Assembly: GCA_024653795.1 (NCBI GenBank) | Contig: JANLHY010000187.1 | Coordinates: forward strand, 1-29,015 | Length of the DNA stretch: 29,015 nt | From: Candidatus Brocadiaceae bacterium | GTDB taxonomy: Bacteria > Planctomycetota > Brocadiia > Brocadiales > Brocadiaceae | Direction: 5' to 3' | Shown: piece after piece, positions 24,502 to 29,015 of the stretch | Layout of the letters: each line of letters starts with the position of its first letter | How positions within the stretch are numbered: position 1 is the stretch's first letter | Notes under the pieces: generated by a model | Told to the model about the DNA's origin: nothing | Databases searched by the model: none | What the model saw: only the letters and a program-made list of their open reading frames with translations | Position numbers and translations under genes: made by a program

Positions 24502-25800
24502 TTATTGCTTTTGAAGAATTTCATCGGCAACCCTCTTACCACTTAGTATAGAATGATCCATATTAAGATATTCCCAATCTCCAAACCTACCACAAGAGTA
24601 GATATAATATTCTTTCAAAAAATCCTTTATACTATCAATAGCATTTTTTCGGGAATGGTCATAGATAATATATGCAGGGGAGAGGACGAAGATATTTCTG
24701 AATATTACCTCTGTCTTATCTCTGATAATTCCACATAACAGAATATCTGATATTACCCTATCCATAAGCGCTTCTTTATCTATCTTTTGAAGGTCAACCA
24801 CGGATATTTCTGCGGTAATTGAGCTTTTCCCTTGAGGTGCCATGTTTTCTGAAAAATTCATTGGAAAACTGAGACGTTGAAATATATAAAAGTCTTCGGG
24901 GAAATATATCCAATGTTTATCAGAAATATTCTCTCTATCTATTCCCAGATTTACAGCCAATAAACTATTTGATCTCAAGAGATTAACCGCATTTTTTATC
25001 TCCGGAGGAATCGTATCAACGATCATTTTTATAAGTTGAGGGAGAGGAATAGTTGAAATCAGGTTATTATATTCCCTCTTTTTCCCATCATCAAGATATA
25101 TAAGCTTTTTTTTAATTGATATACCCGTAACTTTGCTTTTGAGCCGTATTCGCTCTTTATCAAGAAGAAAAAGGAACCCCCTGGGGAGTTCTTCTATTCC
25201 TCCTTTCCTGGGGTACCAGAACTGTGCGTTAGGACCAAACCCTTTTGTCTGCACACAAAGAGCACCCTCTACTACCTCCTCAATAGCTGGCTGAGGAACA
25301 CGATCTTGTATCCAGTCAAAACTCATCTCTTTAGGATCAACGGACCAAACTTTCTTATTAAAAGGAATCATAAAATGGCGAGCTATTCCTTCTCCGAATG
25401 TTTTAATACACCACTCTTCAAAATTCTTTGGCCTCTGATTCTTGTCTCCCTCATATTTTGCCTTTATTAAACCGAGAATGCATTCCTTTACCACCTCTAT
25501 TGGTAAACCATAAGTATTAGCCTGAAACGGATAATGGGTATAGACTCCCTTTGAATAAACCCATGAGCTTCTTGGCAAAGATTGGAAATTGTCTCCAAGT
25601 AAGATTTTTATCAGTTTTGATGCGTACGGGTTGCTGCTATACAGAATATGTATGGCATAATCGAATGTGAAACCATCGATCTTCTCCGACCGGCACAGAC
25701 CACCTACTCGTTCCTCCCGCTCGAAGATCTCATATCCATCCTTAAGATGGTAGGCTGCTGAAAGTCCAGCAAGTCCGGCTCCTATGATCACGGTAGTCAT
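24502..25800 (-). CDS. FAD-dependent UDP-galactopyranose-mutase-like/protoporphyrinogen-oxidase-like oxidoreductase
   Basis: A 432-aa protein with an N-terminal FAD-binding Rossmann motif (TTVIIGAGLAGLSAAYHL), an acidic strand end (YEIFEREERVGGLCR), FTFDYAIHILYSSNP, and a C-terminal FAD contact region (YIYSCGRFGDWEYLNMDHSI) close to the UDP-galactopyranose mutase/HemY-like pattern. FWYPRKGGIEELPRGF is a typical family segment. The substrate may be a nucleotide sugar or a lipid-linked sugar, perhaps forming a furanose, but the family also contains dehydrogenases and desaturases, so the reaction is open. The gene starts 36 bases after the priming transferase stop. A distant paralogue starts at 1160. 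Confidence 0.88.
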   Translation of the reverse strand: MTTVIIGAGLAGLSAAYHLKDGYEIFEREERVGGLCRSEKIDGFTFDYAIHILYSSNPYASKLIKILLGDNFQSLPRSSWVYSKGVYTHYPFQANTYGLPIEVVKECILGLIKAKYEGDKNQRPKNFEEWCIKTFGEGIARHFMIPFNKKVWSVDPKEMSFDWIQDRVPQPAIEEVVEGALCVQTKGFGPNAQFWYPRKGGIEELPRGFLFLLDKERIRLKSKVTGISIKKKLIYLDDGKKREYNNLISTIPLPQLIKMIVDTIPPEIKNAVNLLRSNSLLAVNLGIDRENISDKHWIYFPEDFYIFQRLSFPMNFSENMAPQGKSSITAEISVVDLQKIDKEALMDRVISDILLCGIIRDKTEVIFRNIFVLSPAYIIYDHSRKNAIDSIKDFLKEYYIYSCGRFGDWEYLNMDHSILSGKRVADEILQKQ

Positions 25801-25836
25801 GACATTACTTTGTTAAAAACCAAGCGATAAAAAAAA

Positions 25837-26523
25837 TTAAGAATCTTTGTTCATGAAAAATGTAACTACCGTTAAGAAGAGAATTTTTATATTCATAAAT
25901 AATGACTTCTTTTCTACATACTCAATGTCATATTTTATCCAGTCGCTAAATTTACCACTGCCTTTTCCCTTTATTTGCCATAGCCCAGTTAAGCCAGGCT
26001 TAACAGAAATTCTTGTTTTTTTCCAAAGGGAATTTTCGTCCATCTCCTCATCTGATAACGGTCTTGGTCCCACGAGACTCATTTCACCTTTTAAGACATT
26101 AAAACACTGAGGCAATTCGTCAAGATTCCAATTCCTCAAGAATCTTCCCCCACGTGTAACCCTCGGATCATTTTTCATTTTGAACATGGGACCGTCAATC
26201 TCATTTTTGAGATTCTTTTTCAAAAATTCTGCTTCTTTAACCATTGTCCTAAATTTATACATATTAAATTCTATCCCATTTTCACCACATCGTTTTTGTA
26301 AGAAAAAAACAGGTCCTCTGCTATCCATTTTTATTAAAACAGCAATAATAAAAAATAGAGGAAGAAAAATAATTATGAGAAGAAGGCTACCTATGATGTC
26401 TAATGCCCTTTCTAAGATATTTTTTATACAGTTTGAGCCCCTTTTACAAAACTGGCAGTCGTTAATGTTCTTGTGTTCGAACGATCTTTCTTGTACTTGT
26501 GGACTCGAGGATTTTTTAGTCAT
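25837..26523 (-). CDS. Undecaprenyl-phosphate sugar-phosphate transferase (bacterial sugar transferase family)
   Basis: A 228-aa priming enzyme that transfers a sugar 1-phosphate from a nucleotide sugar to undecaprenyl phosphate, starting the repeat unit. A short polar N-terminus with CQFCKRGSNC is followed by one hydrophobic re-entrant helix (DIIGSLLLIIIFLPLFFIIA) and the catalytic domain: FRTMVKEAE, RFLRNWNLDELPQ, GEMSLVGPRPL and VKPGLTGLWQIKGKG, all conserved in the WcaJ/PglC-type family. It lacks the extra N-terminal membrane helices of full-length WcaJ, matching the small monotopic class. The cysteine motif CxxCx5C near residues 23-32 is not usual and may bind a metal or form a redox pair. 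It is the first gene of the transcribed core after the 585-bp gap. Confidence 0.92.
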   Translation of the reverse strand: MTKKSSSPQVQERSFEHKNINDCQFCKRGSNCIKNILERALDIIGSLLLIIIFLPLFFIIAVLIKMDSRGPVFFLQKRCGENGIEFNMYKFRTMVKEAEFLKKNLKNEIDGPMFKMKNDPRVTRGGRFLRNWNLDELPQCFNVLKGEMSLVGPRPLSDEEMDENSLWKKTRISVKPGLTGLWQIKGKGSGKFSDWIKYDIEYVEKKSLFMNIKILFLTVVTFFMNKDS

Positions 26524-27108
26524 TTATGATTCTGTTGAATAATTCACTTTTTTGAATAGCCAAATTAGTGGTTTGTCCTTTGTAAAATTACCAAGAGGCA
26601 ATTTTCGGAATGAAAACTTGTTATCGTGCCTCCAATTGGACACTTCCCGGACAAACTCAAGGTCGAGAAAAGCTTGACCATTATACCAAACACCCTCTCC
26701 TCTAATATCCTGAATACCTCCTCGTTCAACTCCGGTGTGACATAGATATGTTGCAAATACCGCCTTTTCGCCCAAAGTCTACCACTACTCCTGCAAACAT
26801 TCAACTCTTTTTCTACTTTGCTATCAAATCCTCTCCCTTCTTTTCCCTTGTGTTTATCAGTTTTCACCCAGACACTAATTAGCACAAGATTGTTGAATAT
26901 AAAAGCTAGATACGAGTGAGAGGTCAATCTTCGGGAACGGGAAGGTAAATGGGGGGGGCGGGTCTTTAGTCTTGATATTGAGGTTGATTCTTTTTCAACA
27001 ATCTGCTTATAGTCGAATTCTTGGGACACCATACCAAATTTTTAATTCATAGAATTAAGTATGGTGTCCCCAGAAATCCTAATTGTGAAACCATTACCTT
27101 CCTTTTCT
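26524..27108. other. 585-bp gene-poor junction with broken coding-like frames
   Basis: No intact gene is convincing. Two overlapping minus-strand frames exist (26565-27032 and 26524-26775). The parts RRYLQHIYVTPELNEEVFRI in one and NGQAFLDLEFVREVSNWRHD in the other look more protein-like than the rest, so a frameshifted remnant of a small gene or insertion sequence is possible. A G8 run at about 26951-26958 interrupts the region. No family can be named. The priming transferase promoter should lie near the left end but is not identifiable. Confidence 0.4.
27018..27075. repeat. 17-bp inverted repeat around an inner palindrome
   Basis: The left arm 27018-27034 and right arm 27059-27075 match at 16 of 17 bases when one is reversed (GTATGGTGTCCCCAGAA against GTATGGTGTCCCAAGAA). 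The 24-base spacer holds a second perfect palindrome, TTAATTC-ATA-GAATTAA, at 27042-27058. It lies 34 bases after the stop of the DUF1573 gene. No T-run follows, so it is a weak terminator candidate; it may be a mobile-element end or a REP-like repeat. Confidence 0.65.
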
Positions 27109-28773
27109 TTAGGGGCTTTGGTCAGAAGCAGCAGGGCCTATCACGGTTTTCTCCAGCGCTTGGGCCGCAGTGAGCCGGACTTCTTTCTGCTCGTCGTCCA
27201 TCATGGCATGGAGAAGGGCCGGGATGGCCCCTCGATCGGCGGCCTGACCCAGAAGGTCGGCAGCCAAAATGCGAATCCAAGGCGCCTCGTCTCTCAGTGA
27301 ATGGATCAGGGTTTTTCTTGCTTGCATCGGCGAAAGAGTGAAAAGAGCCCGTAATGCCTCCATCCGGACAATCCCATCGGGATCGTTCCGGGCTGCAGCA
27401 TCGAGTCTTTCTGCAACATCTGGATGGTCAAGTTCAGCCAGAACCTCCACGGCCCTGAGCCGCGCTCGCCACTTTCCTTTACCGAGATCTGCCAATCCAC
27501 TGTCGCCTCCGACTCGGTGAATTGATTCTCCTTCTCTCAGGATCGATGCCAATATAGCAAAGGCCCTATCCTCCTTTTCGCCCCTTAACGGCTTCAGCAC
27601 CACGGTCGCGTCTTGAAGGTACTCCTCATCAAGAATATCTGCCACAAACTCCTTCAGACATTCTGCCGATACCTTGGATCGGTCATCATCGTATGTCCAA
27701 CCCAACAAGGGGATTGTAACCTTGGGCTGTTTTTTGTTGTCAGTCACTACATGAACTAAGCCTCGGAAATCTTCCAATCGGACGGTGGGACGAACGCGCA
27801 ATGATACCTCCCAATTCGGGCCAACCGGTTGGAAGGATACCTGAACAGTTGTACCCTTTGCCTCAGCCTCCGCTCGAATCGGTTTCCAATCTTGCCGGTT
27901 GTCTCGGGAGAGGAGAACCTTGCGGGTCTGTTCTTCTTCCGGTCCTAAAAGCCCAAAGTCGAGAAAGGACGGATTAGCAACAATCACTCTGTCTTCACGA
28001 ACATCCCCGGTTACAGGAATAATCATCTTGGGTTGTTTAGGATGGTTGGTAAAGATGATCAGGTGTGCCTGGAGATGGTCTGCCGGGATGTTTGGATCGA
28101 TCTCGATTGTTAACTCTGTTCTAATTTCCTTCGCAGAAGGTGAGACACTCTGCATAGTGGCAGGTATAGCCTTTATATACGGGGAAGTAGATTTTATGCA
28201 GGTTACATCTATACCAGGTTGATGGGTAATTATCACAGTCGGAATTATCCACGGGTATTCGCTCTTGTACAGAACCCCTACGAAAAGCTGTCGGGGCATG
28301 GCCGTCAAGACGCTTTGAACTTTTCCCCTCAGTTGGTAGTTTATACGAGGCTGACTAAGATCATTTGTATAAAGATCAATGTTGCGCTCGATTAGGCCGT
28401 TGAATCCTTCCGATTTGAAGTTGGCAACGATCTCTCCTTCTTTACATGGGGCAATCACGGTTTTAGGGACGGACGTCGTCAGTGACTCTGGAAATCCATA
28501 AAAAGCGAGAACCGGTTCTGCCCAAATTGTTCCCACCTTTAGATCCCCATCACCAACATTTTGAAAGTGGAAGCGGGTGGTTACCTCTTCACCCTCGTAA
28601 ATCTCTCCAAAATCGATAACCCTCTCACTAGCCAGAATCTTAGGGATAGGTTTATCCAGCGTTTCAGGAGTTGAAGCCGGATAAACCTCTGAACCCAAGA
28701 CTGTAAAGATAAGACATTTCAGGAAGAGGAAAGCAACAGTTGGAAATATTCCCTTTGTCCTTAAAACGCTCAA
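27109..28773 (-). CDS. DUF1573-domain protein with C-terminal HEAT repeats
   Basis: A secreted or periplasmic protein with a signal-type hydrophobic segment (GIFPTVAFLFLKCLIF) and several DUF1573/ASPM-SPD-2-like beta domains: VIDFGEIYEGEEVTTRFHFQ near the N-terminus, NHPKQPKMIIPVTGDV in the middle and FLDFGLLGPEEEQTRKVLLS around residue 280, each ending in a (N/D)(H/N)xxQP type strand. The last 110 residues are helical HEAT-like repeats (WRARLRAVEVLAELDHPDVA, IVRMEALRALFTLSP, PWIRILAADLLGQAADRGAI). The frame opens at TTG 28809, but TTG at 28771-28773 follows GGAAAGGG by eight bases and is preferred. Base composition is more GC-rich than the polysaccharide genes. Function unknown; no direct link to polysaccharide synthesis is evident. 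Confidence 0.82.
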   Translation of the reverse strand: MSVLRTKGIFPTVAFLFLKCLIFTVLGSEVYPASTPETLDKPIPKILASERVIDFGEIYEGEEVTTRFHFQNVGDGDLKVGTIWAEPVLAFYGFPESLTTSVPKTVIAPCKEGEIVANFKSEGFNGLIERNIDLYTNDLSQPRINYQLRGKVQSVLTAMPRQLFVGVLYKSEYPWIIPTVIITHQPGIDVTCIKSTSPYIKAIPATMQSVSPSAKEIRTELTIEIDPNIPADHLQAHLIIFTNHPKQPKMIIPVTGDVREDRVIVANPSFLDFGLLGPEEEQTRKVLLSRDNRQDWKPIRAEAEAKGTTVQVSFQPVGPNWEVSLRVRPTVRLEDFRGLVHVVTDNKKQPKVTIPLLGWTYDDDRSKVSAECLKEFVADILDEEYLQDATVVLKPLRGEKEDRAFAILASILREGESIHRVGGDSGLADLGKGKWRARLRAVEVLAELDHPDVAERLDAAARNDPDGIVRMEALRALFTLSPMQARKTLIHSLRDEAPWIRILAADLLGQAADRGAIPALLHAMMDDEQKEVRLTAAQALEKTVIGPAASDQSP

Positions 28774-28882
28774 ATATTCAACCCTTTCCAAGTACAGGCA
28801 AATCCCCAAGCATTAAATAATTTTATCTTCTGGGGATGTGGATTTGAAACATTTTCTTCCCCAGGAAATAATAATGTCCACC

Positions 28883-29015
28883 TTATTTCTTTTTAGGCCG
28901 TGGCCGGATAACAGCCGATTCCGTGGGGTCACCGCTATTATGAGGCCCCACTTCATCGAACCCGCTTGGATCTTCCGGTAATGGACCACCCTCACTGTCA
29001 AAGGGAGGCTGAAAC
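28883..29015 (-). CDS. C-terminal tail of a gene running off the window
   Basis: A minus-strand frame enters at the window edge and ends at TAA 28883-28885, giving 43 residues with a proline- and acid-rich start (FQPPFDSEGGPLPEDPSGFD) and a basic end (RPRPKKK). The composition looks like a disordered protein tail and the GC content matches the DUF1573 gene, which starts about 75-110 bases downstream. The protein cannot be identified. The alternative frame 28813-29001 (62 aa) is a worse candidate. Confidence 0.5.
   Translation of the reverse strand, partial: FQPPFDSEGGPLPEDPSGFDEVGPHNSGDPTESAVIRPRPKKK

Noticed and set aside
28813..29001. 62-aa minus-strand frame beginning at the right edge
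   Set aside because: It overlaps the 28883-29015 frame, which is open to the edge and has a more natural tail composition; this frame has no ribosome site of note and no recognisable segments.
1..29015. CRISPR array, tRNA or rRNA genes
   Set aside because: No regularly spaced direct repeats, tRNA-like cloverleaf or rRNA sequence was recognised anywhere in the window.
1..29015. Exosortase/PEP-CTERM system
   Set aside because: The export core resembles those found beside exosortases, but no exosortase and no protein with a PEP-CTERM tail is encoded in the window.

Overview
This window is almost entirely one cell-surface polysaccharide locus, with every convincing gene on the minus strand, so the biological order runs from high to low coordinates. 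The organism looks like a diderm bacterium: there is an outer-membrane exporter of the Wza type, a Wzz/GumC-like inner-membrane protein, and lipobox or signal-peptide proteins. The DNA is AT-rich. The DUF1573 plus HEAT-repeat protein and the many B12-type radical SAM enzymes would fit a planctomycete such as an anammox-type bacterium, or another anaerobe, but this is only a guess because no rRNA or marker gene is present.

Layout in direction of transcription: (a) 29015-27109, an edge-truncated gene tail and a DUF1573/HEAT protein, visibly more GC-rich than the rest; (b) 27108-26524, a gene-poor junction with a 17-bp inverted repeat and broken coding-like frames; (c) 26523-20340, the assembly and export core: priming sugar-phosphate transferase, FAD-dependent UDP-galactopyranose-mutase-like oxidoreductase, Wza-like exporter, small EF-hand protein, Wzz/GumC-like protein and a separate CpsD-like P-loop ATPase; (d) 20210-14360, three B12-binding-type radical SAM proteins interrupted by a Trm112-like/methyltransferase fusion; (e) 14234-9739, MurJ/Wzx-like flippase, secreted glycosidase-like protein and Wzy/WaaL-like polymerase or ligase; (f) 9715-1, two alkaline-phosphatase-superfamily phosphohydrolase/transferase-like proteins, a 111-aa unknown protein, GT2 and GT4 glycosyltransferases, two more methyltransferases, a SPASM-type radical SAM protein, and a second FAD oxidoreductase running off the window edge.

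Together these describe a Wzx/Wzy-type exopolysaccharide pathway: a sugar phosphate is loaded on undecaprenyl phosphate, extended by glycosyltransferases, flipped, polymerised and exported through Wzz and Wza-like proteins. The unusual part is the density of tailoring enzymes: four radical SAM proteins, three SAM methyltransferases and two AP-superfamily enzymes against only two recognisable glycosyltransferases. Several have hydrophobic C-terminal tails, which suggests (inference) that they act on lipid-linked intermediates at the membrane. Many junctions in the distal half are overlaps or gaps of a few bases, so those genes are probably translationally coupled; larger gaps at 23.0, 24.4, 21.1, 20.3 and 14.3 kb may separate transcription units.
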